Made by a program: the position numbers and the translations under genes | Assembly (NCBI GenBank): GCA_958436995.1 | Contig: CAUBMI010000045.1 | Coordinates: 1-16,767 of the forward strand | DNA: 16,767 bases | From: an uncultured Collinsella sp. | GTDB lineage: Bacteria > Actinomycetota > Coriobacteriia > Coriobacteriales > Coriobacteriaceae | Direction of reading: 5' to 3' | The notes under the pieces: generated by a model | What the model saw: only the letters and a program-made list of their open reading frames with translations | The model's database searches: none | Told to the model about the DNA's origin: nothing | Shown here: piece by piece, positions 1-7,560 of the stretch | Layout of the letters: each line of letters starts with the position of its first letter | Numbering within the stretch: the stretch's first letter is position 1

Positions 1-3000
1 CCGCCGCGCCGGCAAGGTACGTCAGAGTGACGCCCGACATACCAGAAAGGGGCAAAGAGGTTGAGTAGGTGTTGGTGAAGGTGGGGGTGGAACTGTCAGT
101 GAGTTCGCGGCCCGTGTCGTTGGTCACTGGATTGCCGTCACGATCCTGAATCTGCTTGTAGGTAGCAGTGACGTCTATATGGTGGTTAGAGTCGTCAGTC
201 GCGTTAACCGTAATCTGATAGACCGACTGGTCGTACTTATAGTTCGTAAACGGCGTGGTTGGCTGCTGTTCGCGAACGAAATAAGTGAAGGTCTTGCTCG
301 CACCGCGACCAGTGGGGTCAGTCTCGAGTTTGTTAAGTTGATCGAGCTTGTACCCAATCGGTTTGAAGCTCAGGAGCTGAGAGTTTTTGCCATTGGCATT
401 GGTCTTAACCGCCTCGGCCTTATCGAACTTCTCGTTATCCGCAAGCTCGAGCCTGAACTCCTTCATCTCGCCGCCCTCAACGACCTTGGTCGCCATGGGC
501 GTCCAGGAGCCCTTCGAGTCGTACGGAGCGAACTTGTTAGTGAAAGTTGCACCACTAGTAAGCGCAGCGATAACAGCGTTTTCGCCTTCAGCTTCTGTGA
601 CGGCTGCTGGTTCTGTTTCTGGCGTTCTTGCGCCAGCGCCGTCATTTTTTACCTTTGTTACCGAAACGCTCTTGACTTTGTAATACGTGTATTTAATGTC
701 AAGCACGTTGTGCGACTTGCCCTCATCCTTCACAACCTCAGGATCAATTTTGTAGATCGTTTTGTCGTAAGTCACGCCCTTGTCCTTGTCCGTGCCCGGA
801 ACCTCTACCAAGTAGTAAACAAGATCGTCATCGGCATAAACTTCACCCAGATCAAAGGTGAGATTTCCGTTCTCATCGTTTTTCACCGTATCGACCACCG
901 AGCAGCGATTGAGCTGAAGATCACCATTGGAGTCAAAGCTCGGAATCGTATATGAGATCTCGCCTAGTTCGTTAATAATCTTGTTCTGCCTGAGAAGCTG
1001 GAAATCGAAATCATTTCCTTTAAGCTTGCCGCCCTCAAGCACCTTGGTGCCGTTGAGCTTCATCTTGGGGTAAACCTTGACCTCTCGAGTGGAACCGGCG
1101 ACAACGTCTCCGTTGGTCATGATTCCGCCACCGTGGATATTGGAGCTGTTGCCCGTGATATATAACGTAGCCAGCCCTATAGCAGCATTTTGATCTTCAG
1201 CGGACGGTTTGGACTTTAGGCCAATCATGTACTTGGCTTGGGCTCCGTCATACTTACCGATGGTCGCAAGCTGACCGTCAATCGTGCCCGACCAATTTGC
1301 AGCACCACCGCCGAGCATCTGGCCCGTTACGGCTGCGATATAGTCAGCGTTATCCGACTTGCGGATAAGGAAGAGGTCCTCATGGCCACGCCTCTTGAAG
1401 TCATCAGTAATCTCACCGCCATCAACACTTGAAGGCTGGTCTTCATTCTTACCATTGGTGCCGCCTGATAGATTCTCACCGTTTGCATCGGTGTTTCCGA
1501 AAATCGCAATACCATTGGCATCTGTAATCGCCGTCTTGCCGCTCGGGCAGGCCGCGAAGCCACCACCATAGCCCTTGGCCGAGTTTTTGGTAATCAGGGC
1601 GTTGGATATCTTGAGACACGCCGAATTAACGCCTTCGGCACTGTTGCCTCCCTGGACAAACACGCCGCCGCCGCCCCAGTCATTGGGGGTATTAGTCGTA
1701 TTGTTAGTTATGTAGGCTTTCTTGCCGATCACATTAAATTCGCCAACTGTAGGCGCAGCGATACGGATGCCGCCGCCCTCAGAGTTTTGCGCCACATTGC
1801 TGGCGATGCTTCCACCAGAGAACGAAAACAAGGAGAGAGCCTGATTCCAAGCGCCAGCATAAATACCGCCACCGGCCTCGGCAGAATAGTTACCGGTGAT
1901 GAAGCCACCGTTAATTGTGAGACTGCCGCTATTGAAGGCAGCAATACCACCGCCGCCGTGACATCCGTTACCAATATGCTTCGTGGAGCCTTCATTGTCG
2001 TTGTAGAACTGATAGTTGTTGTTGGTGATGTAACCACCTGAAATGACTACAGTTGAACTAACAGCACAAACACCAGCGCCGTATCCCGATCGATCTTTGG
2101 ACGTACCGTTACCGGAAATCGTGCCGCCGGTCATATTAACTGTGGATCCGTTAGCGTACACGCCGCCGCCATTGGGGGCATAATTGCCAGCGATTACGCC
2201 ACCAGTCAGCTTAAGAGTCGAGGCGCCACCGTTCGCGTTGGATACCATAATGCCCGCGCCAGTACCCGAGCCAGAAGCGCCGCACACATAGCCGCCGCTC
2301 ATGTTGACGGTAGAGCCGTTCTCGGCATAGATGAGGTTGCCGATACGGTCATCCTTCTTTTGTGTGAGTACGCCACTTTCAAGATTGAAGTTGCCGCCAT
2401 TATAAAGGTTGACGAGCTTTAAACCAGTAGTGTCGGCGTTACCGCACGCCACGATGGCGCCCTTGATATCAGCCTTATGCGCTTTAAGGGTCTCGGTTGT
2501 ACCGGTTCCCTTTGCGACCGATTCGGTTACGTAGTAGGTAAGCTTGGTCGGGATGCCGGAACCGTCGTATTCCATTGAAGCGAGATTGCCGTTTTTTACT
2601 CCATTAACCATGGTCTCTGTCGGGGCAGCTTGCTGGCTGTCCTTGACGGTCAACGTTGCTCCAGCGGTGATATTGAAGAGAGGCTGATTGGGACTCTCAT
2701 GCTTAATCTTGCAGCCATTTAGATCCAACGTGATAATACTGCCGCTTTTATTGAGCTGAATTGTCTCGCTGGTAACAATATCTTTCGTAAGCTTAAAGTT
2801 GGCAGCGTCGCTCGCCTTCTCCAGCTCAGTTTTCAGCTTTTCCGCGCTATCTATCTCACCGGATGCCGCTTCGGCCTGCTCGCCTTCCGCGACCGCCATT
2901 GCAGCATTGTCATCCGACGACTTGCCGTCTTCACCCAGTAGCTCGTCCTCAGGCTGATCCTCAACCTGATTCTGCTCAAGGCCATTTGAAGGATCGGTCT

Positions 3001-3262
3001 CGCCATTCTCGGCATCATCACTATTCTGGTTTTCGACATCCCCGTTAGTAGCGTTGCCTACACCAGTAGACTCACTTGAGGAACCCCCCATCACAGTTTT
3101 CTCGGCAAAAACCGTCTGGGCATCGTTGGCAATGGCCTGCGAGATTGGGGGCATGACGAGCGACAGTACCAGGCTCAAAACGGATGCTCCGCACAAAACG
3201 CCTGCCAGTACACGGCGCGTCGCTTTATTGCTCTGCTTAGTTTTTTCCGAATTCGCTTTCAT
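1..3262 (-). CDS. Sortase-anchored surface protein with beta-helix and two pilin-type isopeptide domains (C-terminus cut off)
   Basis: The frame is open from ATG 3262 to the left window edge (at least 1087 codons); the stop and final membrane/charged tail lie outside. A GGGGAGGAG ribosome site sits just upstream of the ATG. Residues 1-45 form a signal peptide (basic start, then a long hydrophobic run to about AIA). Residues 50-130 are an acidic Asn/Ser/Glu/Asp-rich linker. About 135-590 is Gly/Asn-rich with repeated GGxIxGNxAxxGGG(V/I)YA units, typical of right-handed beta-helix surface proteins. About 730-910 and 917-1066 resemble Spy0128/FctA pilin domains, with Lys740/Glu820/Asn909 and Lys926/Glu998/Asn1064 placed for intramolecular isopeptide bonds. 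LPLSG at 1070-1074 followed by a hydrophobic stretch is a sortase sorting signal. The protein should be secreted and covalently wall-attached, probably as an adhesin or pilus-like component; the ligand cannot be read. Base composition is visibly more AT-rich than the neighbours, which may indicate transfer. Confidence 0.88.
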   Translation of the reverse strand, partial: MKANSEKTKQSNKATRRVLAGVLCGASVLSLVLSLVMPPISQAIANDAQTVFAEKTVMGGSSSESTGVGNATNGDVENQNSDDAENGETDPSNGLEQNQVEDQPEDELLGEDGKSSDDNAAMAVAEGEQAEAASGEIDSAEKLKTELEKASDAANFKLTKDIVTSETIQLNKSGSIITLDLNGCKIKHESPNQPLFNITAGATLTVKDSQQAAPTETMVNGVKNGNLASMEYDGSGIPTKLTYYVTESVAKGTGTTETLKAHKADIKGAIVACGNADTTGLKLVNLYNGGNFNLESGVLTQKKDDRIGNLIYAENGSTVNMSGGYVCGASGSGTGAGIMVSNANGGASTLKLTGGVIAGNYAPNGGGVYANGSTVNMTGGTISGNGTSKDRSGYGAGVCAVSSTVVISGGYITNNNYQFYNDNEGSTKHIGNGCHGGGGIAAFNSGSLTINGGFITGNYSAEAGGGIYAGAWNQALSLFSFSGGSIASNVAQNSEGGGIRIAAPTVGEFNVIGKKAYITNNTTNTPNDWGGGGVFVQGGNSAEGVNSACLKISNALITKNSAKGYGGGFAACPSGKTAITDANGIAIFGNTDANGENLSGGTNGKNEDQPSSVDGGEITDDFKRRGHEDLFLIRKSDNADYIAAVTGQMLGGGAANWSGTIDGQLATIGKYDGAQAKYMIGLKSKPSAEDQNAAIGLATLYITGNSSNIHGGGIMTNGDVVAGSTREVKVYPKMKLNGTKVLEGGKLKGNDFDFQLLRQNKIINELGEISYTIPSFDSNGDLQLNRCSVVDTVKNDENGNLTFDLGEVYADDDLVYYLVEVPGTDKDKGVTYDKTIYKIDPEVVKDEGKSHNVLDIKYTYYKVKSVSVTKVKNDGAGARTPETEPAAVTEAEGENAVIAALTSGATFTNKFAPYDSKGSWTPMATKVVEGGEMKEFRLELADNEKFDKAEAVKTNANGKNSQLLSFKPIGYKLDQLNKLETDPTGRGASKTFTYFVREQQPTTPFTNYKYDQSVYQITVNATDDSNHHIDVTATYKQIQDRDGNPVTNDTGRELTDSSTPTFTNTYSTSLPLSGMSGVTLTYLAGAA

Positions 3263-3351
3263 CGATGTCTCCTCCCCAAGAGACCGCGATCTTGCTCTTT
3301 CACTATCAAACGTATCTGCGCAATCTGTAATTGCGCTCGCTAAGTGATGCA

Positions 3352-3357
3352 ATTATA
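3352..3357 (-). promoter_or_regulatory. Candidate -10 box of the surface protein gene
   Basis: A perfect TATAAT on the minus strand lies about 90 bp upstream of the ATG at 3262, within AT-rich DNA. No good -35 hexamer is seen at 16-18 bp; TTGCTG appears at 20 bp. If real, the promoter is probably activator-dependent or weak, with a leader of about 80 nt. Confidence 0.4.
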
Positions 3358-3551
3358 ACGATTGTTAAACATCTGAGCAGCAAAACCGACATTTTTGTGC
3401 AAGTTCTTAATTCTCTTGACATTTTCTCAGATTTGCCTTCGTTTATTCGCTATAAAATATCTGTTTCTACTGGTAATTAAGTTAGTTATCAGTTTTTAAT
3501 AGCATTTTATTTATTTGCACAACCTTTTGCTCAAGAGCAAACATCCTGTGA

Positions 3552-3577
3552 ACGGTCGAAAATCGACCGTGAACGGT
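3552..3577. promoter_or_regulatory. Overlapping dyads, candidate operator
   Basis: ACGGTCGA (3552-3559) and TCGACCGT (3563-3570) form a perfect 8-bp inverted repeat with a 3-nt spacer. The right half is shared with a second dyad, ACCGT ga ACGGT (3566-3577). The phrase GTGAACGGT occurs twice (3549-3557 and 3569-3577). The site lies about 200 bp upstream of the -10 box of the surface gene. The arrangement resembles a multi-site operator; the protein that binds it is unknown. Confidence 0.35.
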
Positions 3578-3629
3578 AGATTATTAACCGGAAGGAATAT
3601 CCTACCAAACTGATGAGAATATCTTTAAC

Positions 3630-3639
3630 CCACCGGTGG
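3630..3639. promoter_or_regulatory. Palindrome CCACCGGTGG in the surface-gene upstream region
   Basis: A perfect 10-bp palindrome is extended, with one bulged base, to TAACC...GGTTA. It lies about 60 bp from the dyad group at 3552-3577. It could be a protein-binding site; no factor can be named. Confidence 0.2.
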
Positions 3640-3718
3640 TTAGAGGCATGATGTTCAGACAACTATATTTGAATTTTCGCGCAGATTTTAGGCATCAATT
3701 CGCCCAAATCGCCTGAGG

Positions 3719-3741
3719 CCACCACAAAGGCGCCTGTCCCC
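3719..3741 (+). repeat. Family-1 palindromic repeat, half copy
   Basis: The left arm CCACCACAAAGG (3719-3730) and centre CGCCTGTCC match the complete copies at 4681-4713 and 16624-16656, but the right arm is missing. Instead the sequence runs into a G/C-rich hairpin just after the HAD stop codon. This looks like a degraded or recombined copy. Confidence 0.6.
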
Positions 3742-3766
3742 ATTGCGGGGGTTCTCCCCCAGGCGC
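3730..3766 (-). terminator. Hairpin after the HAD phosphatase gene
   Basis: On the minus strand the stop codon is followed at once by a stem with outer arms GCGCCTG/CAGGCGC and an inner GGGGG-AGAA-CCCCC helix. Only three T residues follow, so it is a weak or Rho-assisted terminator at best. Part of the stem comes from the half copy of the family-1 repeat. Confidence 0.45.
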
Positions 3767-4587
3767 TACAGCAGATGTTCCTCGATAAAGATCGCGATGC
3801 CGTCCTCGTCGTTGCTCGCGGTTACAAAGTCGGCGGCGGCACGGGTGGCGTCGCTGCCGTTTGCCATGGCCACGCCAACGCCGGCGTCAGCCACCATGCA
3901 GGTGTCGTTGTCCGCATCGCCAAACACGCAGATGTCCTGGAGCTCCATGTCGTTGAGCTCCGTCACGCGCACAAGGCCGCGCGTCTTGGACACGCGCGGA
4001 TCCATGAACTCGTAGAGCCGCTGCGTGGTCTGCAGGGCCGCCGCCTTAACAGTGTCATCGGCAAACGTCGACGCCCGCTCAATCACCCGCGGCATTACCT
4101 CGGGCGCCATGGTAAACATCACCTTGGGCTGCGGCTCGCGCAAGAACTCGGCAAAATCGACCACCTGGTAGGGCACGCCGTCGACGCGGGACAGGTGCTC
4201 GACGCACGCGTTGCTCTCGGGCACGCAGAACACGCCGTCTCGGGGGCAGACGGGCGTTGCCGGAAGGTCCGCCATGTGCTTGCAGATGCGCGCGATGGTC
4301 TCGCCCGGCAGCGGGTAGCTCAGCTCGTTGATGTCGTGCGCGCGGTCGATGACCTCGGCACCACCGCAGCCCACGAGCACGTCCACCAGGCCTTCGATGC
4401 CCCAGAGCTCGTACATGGCCTCGGTCGCGTGGGCGTCGCGCCCGGTGCACAGGCCAAAGAGCACGCCGCGCTCGCGCAGGGCGCGGATCGCCGCAACGGT
4501 GCGCGGGGACACCGTGTGCTGGCTCGTGAGCAGCGTTCCGTCGATATCGCAGAGCACGGCTTTGATGTGGCTGAAGGTGGTGTCCAT
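3766..4587 (-). CDS. Cof-type HAD-superfamily hydrolase (sugar/nucleotide phosphatase-like)
   Basis: A 273-residue protein, the usual size for a Cof/YbiV-type phosphatase. HAD motif I is DIDGT with Asp14 as nucleophile and Asp16 as acid/base; motif II is Thr48 in CTGR; Lys201 is the probable motif III lysine; motif IV is GDADND at 223-228, binding magnesium, followed by GVGVAMANGSD, typical of this subfamily. The segment between motifs II and III is the C2-type cap that sets substrate choice. It should dephosphorylate a small cytosolic phospho-metabolite; the substrate cannot be read. The ATG at 4587 is chosen because the frame further upstream runs through a palindromic repeat and has low-quality sequence. 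Its ribosome site is weak (AGAAAG). It lies downstream of the MFS gene on the same strand, but repeats separate them, so a shared transcript is doubtful. Confidence 0.88.
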   Translation of the reverse strand: MDTTFSHIKAVLCDIDGTLLTSQHTVSPRTVAAIRALRERGVLFGLCTGRDAHATEAMYELWGIEGLVDVLVGCGGAEVIDRAHDINELSYPLPGETIARICKHMADLPATPVCPRDGVFCVPESNACVEHLSRVDGVPYQVVDFAEFLREPQPKVMFTMAPEVMPRVIERASTFADDTVKAAALQTTQRLYEFMDPRVSKTRGLVRVTELNDMELQDICVFGDADNDTCMVADAGVGVAMANGSDATRAAADFVTASNDEDGIAIFIEEHLL

Positions 4588-4680
4588 GGGGGTCTTTCTG
4601 GGTGGCGCGTCGGTGTGGGGTGTATTCGTGAACGGCGTACATGGTATACCAAGGCGCGCACGGGGCGCTTTGGTGCAAAA

Positions 4681-4713
4681 CCACCACAAAGGTGCCTGGC
4701 CCCTTTGTGGTGG
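4681..4713 (+). repeat. Family-1 palindromic repeat, complete copy
   Basis: Perfect 12-bp arms CCACCACAAAGG (4681-4692) and CCTTTGTGGTGG (4702-4713) surround the 9-nt centre TGCCTGGCC. The centre is not palindromic but is nearly shared with the copies at 3719 and 16624, so the element has a direction. It lies 94 bp upstream of the HAD start codon, within 35 bp of a family-2 repeat. Confidence 0.85.
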
Positions 4714-4745
4714 CCGAACCCGCAGGATGGCCTGGCCCGGGGCGT

Positions 4746-4810
4746 AAACCATCACAACATTCGACGTTATTCGGCAAAATCGCGATTTTCATCGAATGTT
4801 GTGATGGTTT
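4746..4810 (-). repeat. Family-2 65-bp palindromic repeat, copy A
   Basis: Perfect 19-bp arms, AAACCATCACAACATTCGA (4746-4764) and its complement (4792-4810). The element abuts the TAA stop of the MFS gene. Read on the minus strand, its centre matches copies B and C in part (CGATTTTG and ACG before the right arm) but also contains its own perfect palindrome AAAATCGCGATTTT. Transcribed, it would form a very stable hairpin and could stop transcription or protect the MFS mRNA end. Confidence 0.9.
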
Positions 4811-6091
4811 TTACTGCTTTGTGGCACGATCCAGATGCCGACGTCCAAACAGCAGCAGCGCCGCGGGAACCGCCGTCACGACCATGCCTGCCCCCACGAG
4901 TGTCCGTTGTACGCCAAATGTCGCCGCCAGCCACGGGGCTATCGCCAGCGGCGCCACGCCGGCGAACATGTTGCCAAAGCCCATGACCGAGTTGACGCGG
5001 CCGAGTTGCTCGAGCGGTGCCGTCGTTTGCACGATGGTGTTGTGGAGCGGGTTGACGACACCCCAAGCTATGCCCAGGGCGATCTGGCCGACGAGGGCCA
5101 CGCCCATGTACGGCGTCCCCACATAGAGCAGACTTCCCAGGCCCACGGACATAAGCGCCACAAGCAGCGTTTTAAGGTTGACCAGGTGCGGCGGCAAACG
5201 GAGTGCGAGCGCAGCACCCAGCACCGCGCCCATGCCCGAGGCCGACGAGAGCCAGCCCATCCACTCAACGCCGACGCGTAGGACATCGCGATAGAAAAAC
5301 GACTCGAGCGGATCGAAGGCTCCGTAGCCAAAGTTCGAAAGAAAAATGATGCAGAAAAGTAGCGCGAGGACGCTGTTGGTGAAGACCGTCTTGATGCTGG
5401 CTGCGAAGGTGGCGCGGGCGGACGTGCTAGGGTTGGAGCTTCGTCCCGCACGCTCCCCTTCCTCTGTCGAATCGGTATCCGCATGCCCGGCGATATGGCT
5501 GGTCTGCGGCCTAAAGCCCCAACCGACGACGAACGCCAGCACGGTAAAGAGCATCATAAGCACGAACACCGCGCGCGACGACGCAGCCGCCGCGACAAAG
5601 CCGCCCAGCGTGGGGCCAACGATGATACTCACGTTTGAGAACATGGCGATGGCGGAGTTGATGTCTTTGAGCTCGACGGGATCATCGGTGAGGTAGGCCG
5701 GATAGGATGTGGCAATGGGCTGGGCGAATCCCATCGTAAAGCCCAGAAACACCGCGCCGAGTAGGATGACGCCGGTCGCGCTACCAAAGGCGATGATTGC
5801 CGCTCCGGTTGTCAGCGCGCCGACGATGCTCAGCAAAAAATGGCGGCGCGGGCCCCAGGCGTCGAGCTCCGCGCCACCCGCAAAGGATCCCAGGATTACG
5901 AAAACGTTCATAAACAGAACGGCCAGCGATGTCGCGACGACCGAGGCATCGTCTGCATAGGTGAGCGTTCCGATGACGCCGATAAAATAACTGGTCTGAA
6001 AGCCGGTATATATGAGGAAGCGCATTGCCACCAGGCGTTTAGCCTGCGTGGACAGCGATGAGTGGAATTTTGGAAATACAGATGTGGGCAT
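4811..6091 (-). CDS. Major facilitator superfamily permease
   Basis: A 426-residue, very hydrophobic protein with a pattern fitting 12 membrane helices in two halves, separated by a polar Ser/Thr/Glu-rich cytoplasmic loop at about residues 205-235. The loop after helix 2 (AELDAWGPRR) matches the MFS signature position G-x-x-x-D-R/K-x-G-R-R in weakened form. It is probably an exporter of drugs or metabolites driven by the proton gradient; the substrate is unknown. The ATG at 6091 is preferred over one 54 bases upstream because AAGGAG lies 4 nt before it, somewhat close. A family-2 repeat begins directly after the stop codon. It is separated from the molybdenum gene upstream by 154 bp and is probably transcribed on its own. 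Confidence 0.85.
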   Translation of the reverse strand: MPTSVFPKFHSSLSTQAKRLVAMRFLIYTGFQTSYFIGVIGTLTYADDASVVATSLAVLFMNVFVILGSFAGGAELDAWGPRRHFLLSIVGALTTGAAIIAFGSATGVILLGAVFLGFTMGFAQPIATSYPAYLTDDPVELKDINSAIAMFSNVSIIVGPTLGGFVAAAASSRAVFVLMMLFTVLAFVVGWGFRPQTSHIAGHADTDSTEEGERAGRSSNPSTSARATFAASIKTVFTNSVLALLFCIIFLSNFGYGAFDPLESFFYRDVLRVGVEWMGWLSSASGMGAVLGAALALRLPPHLVNLKTLLVALMSVGLGSLLYVGTPYMGVALVGQIALGIAWGVVNPLHNTIVQTTAPLEQLGRVNSVMGFGNMFAGVAPLAIAPWLAATFGVQRTLVGAGMVVTAVPAALLLFGRRHLDRATKQ

Positions 6092-6221
6092 GGGGCTCCT
6101 TATTGCATACGAATGTGGGCAGCGAGCATTTGGCCCTCCGTCCATTGGCTCAATCTATCCGTATGCCTTACTAAGGACACATCGAGCCCCTTCCTTCTGT
6201 CTTTCCGCCCAGCATGAACTA

Positions 6222-6255
6222 CTTGGTAGATTTTAAGGCATGTCCCTAAGATCTA
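6222..6255 (-). terminator. Imperfect hairpin at the end of moaC-mobB
   Basis: GGTAGAT and ATCTACC with neighbouring bases form a stem of about 14 bp with one mismatch and one G-U pair, overlapping the TAG stop of the fused gene. There is no T-run after it, so its role as a terminator is uncertain. Confidence 0.3.
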
Positions 6256-7556
6256 CCGAGGTGGTCTTGGATCAGATCGCAGATGGCCCGGGCGTCGTTG
6301 ATGTTGATGGCTCGGGTCGCAAAGCCGGCGTCGAAGGCCTGGCGCGCCAGGGCCTCGTTGCAGGCAAGCGCCAGCGTGTGACCGTCGACCAGGTCGAGCG
6401 AGCTCTTGCCGCGCAGGCGGTCGACACCGGAGCGCGCGACCACGATGTTGTCGAAGCCCTCGGTCTTGTAGCCCTCGATGATCACCACGTCGACATCGTT
6501 GTAGCGCGACAGCAGTTCGCGCGCAGGCATCTCGTCCTCCTCGCGCGTGTCGGCGTACTCCGCCCAGCGCGTGGCGCAGATGAGGCCCACGTGTTTGGAT
6601 CCGGCCTGGTGATGGCGCCACGTATCCTTAGCGGGCACGTCGATATCAAAGCCATGATGCCCATGATGCTTGAGCGAACCCACGCGCAGGCCGCGGCGGG
6701 TGAGCTCGGCGATAACCTTCTCGACGAGCGTGGTCTTGCCCGAGTTTTGGTAGCCGATAAACGCGATCGCAGGGACAGCCGGAGTGGGAGCTGCGGGCGC
6801 GACGGCGACGGGTGCGCTCGCGGGTGCGGCACCGTCAGCGGCCACAGCCTCAACAGCAGCGGCCTGACGCTCGGCACGATCCCACACGCCCGAGCGGCCG
6901 CCCTCCTTGTGCAGCAGACGCACGTCAACGATCTCCATGCCGCGATCGACGGCCTTGCACATGTCGTAGATGGTCAGACACGCGGCACTCGCGCCGGTCA
7001 GGGCCTCCATCTCAATACCCGTCTTGCCCGTCACGCCAGCCGTAACCAGTACGTGAAAGCCAACCTGCCCGTCCGCGCGCGCCGGCGCCCAGCCCTCGGG
7101 CACGTCCTCGACAGGCGTTCCCGCCGGAGCGATGGGCGCAATGTCGCACTTGCTCTTGGTAATGAGCAGCGGATGGCACATGGGGATGATATCGCTCGTG
7201 CGCTTGATGGCCATAATGCCCGCCACACGCGCGCAGGCAAGCACGTCGCCCTTTTTGGCGCGGTCCTGCAGCACCATGGTCTGCGTCTCGGGATGCATGA
7301 GAATGGTGCCCTCGGCGATGGCGATGCGATGGGTCTCGGCCTTGTCGGACACGTCGACCATGCGTACCTCGCCCTTGGCGTCCACATGCGTCAGCTCGTC
7401 ACGACGGGCGTCACGGGCGGGCTCGGTGGCAGCACTGGCAGTCGGCTGCACGGACGCGTCGGCGCTGCCAGCATTCGCCGCAGCCGTGACTTTGTGGGCA
7501 GACATCGCGGCCCTGCGAGCGGCCTTGGTGGCATCGGCGTACCTGCTCTTGGCCAT
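6246..7556 (-). CDS. moaC-mobB: MoaC-MobB fusion: cyclic pyranopterin monophosphate synthase joined to molybdopterin-guanine dinucleotide biosynthesis GTPase
   Basis: A 436-residue protein made of two enzymes usually encoded apart. Residues 1-53 are an Ala-rich leader. MoaC spans about 54-225: LTHVDAKGEVRMVDVS, the CHPL motif (127-130), GKTGIEMEAL (177-186) and YDMCKAVD with Asp198 and Lys201 at the positions of the catalytic pair of E. coli MoaC. It turns the MoaA product into cyclic pyranopterin monophosphate. An Ala/Pro-rich linker (about 230-262) leads to MobB at 263-436, with P-loop GYQNSGKTT (268-276) and the SLKHHGH signature; MobB binds GTP and supports addition of GMP to molybdopterin. 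The ATG at 7556 has a GGAGG ribosome site located inside the end of moaA, with only 4 bp between the genes, so translation is probably coupled. The fusion joins an early and a late step of the same pathway. Confidence 0.95.
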   Translation of the reverse strand: MAKSRYADATKAARRAAMSAHKVTAAANAGSADASVQPTASAATEPARDARRDELTHVDAKGEVRMVDVSDKAETHRIAIAEGTILMHPETQTMVLQDRAKKGDVLACARVAGIMAIKRTSDIIPMCHPLLITKSKCDIAPIAPAGTPVEDVPEGWAPARADGQVGFHVLVTAGVTGKTGIEMEALTGASAACLTIYDMCKAVDRGMEIVDVRLLHKEGGRSGVWDRAERQAAAVEAVAADGAAPASAPVAVAPAAPTPAVPAIAFIGYQNSGKTTLVEKVIAELTRRGLRVGSLKHHGHHGFDIDVPAKDTWRHHQAGSKHVGLICATRWAEYADTREEDEMPARELLSRYNDVDVVIIEGYKTEGFDNIVVARSGVDRLRGKSSLDLVDGHTLALACNEALARQAFDAGFATRAININDARAICDLIQDHLGRS

Positions 7557-7560
7557 ATGA

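Larger units (their letters stand above)
3263..3765. other. AT-rich intergenic region upstream of the surface protein gene
   Basis: I see no coding sequence in these 503 bp. They hold the leader and candidate -10 box of the surface protein (minus), a group of dyads at 3552-3577 and 3630-3639, and the terminator-like hairpin after the HAD gene at 3730-3766. The stretch 3340-3530 is much richer in A and T than the rest of the window. Confidence 0.7.

Noticed and set aside
3416..3456. Plus-strand promoter TTGACA ... TATAAA
   Set aside because: The spacing is 29 bp, too long for a standard promoter, and no plus-strand gene follows.
4588..4755. Longer HAD phosphatase starting at 4755
   Set aside because: The extension reads through a family-1 repeat and part of a family-2 repeat; HAD motif I is normally within the first 20 residues, as it is with the start at 4587.
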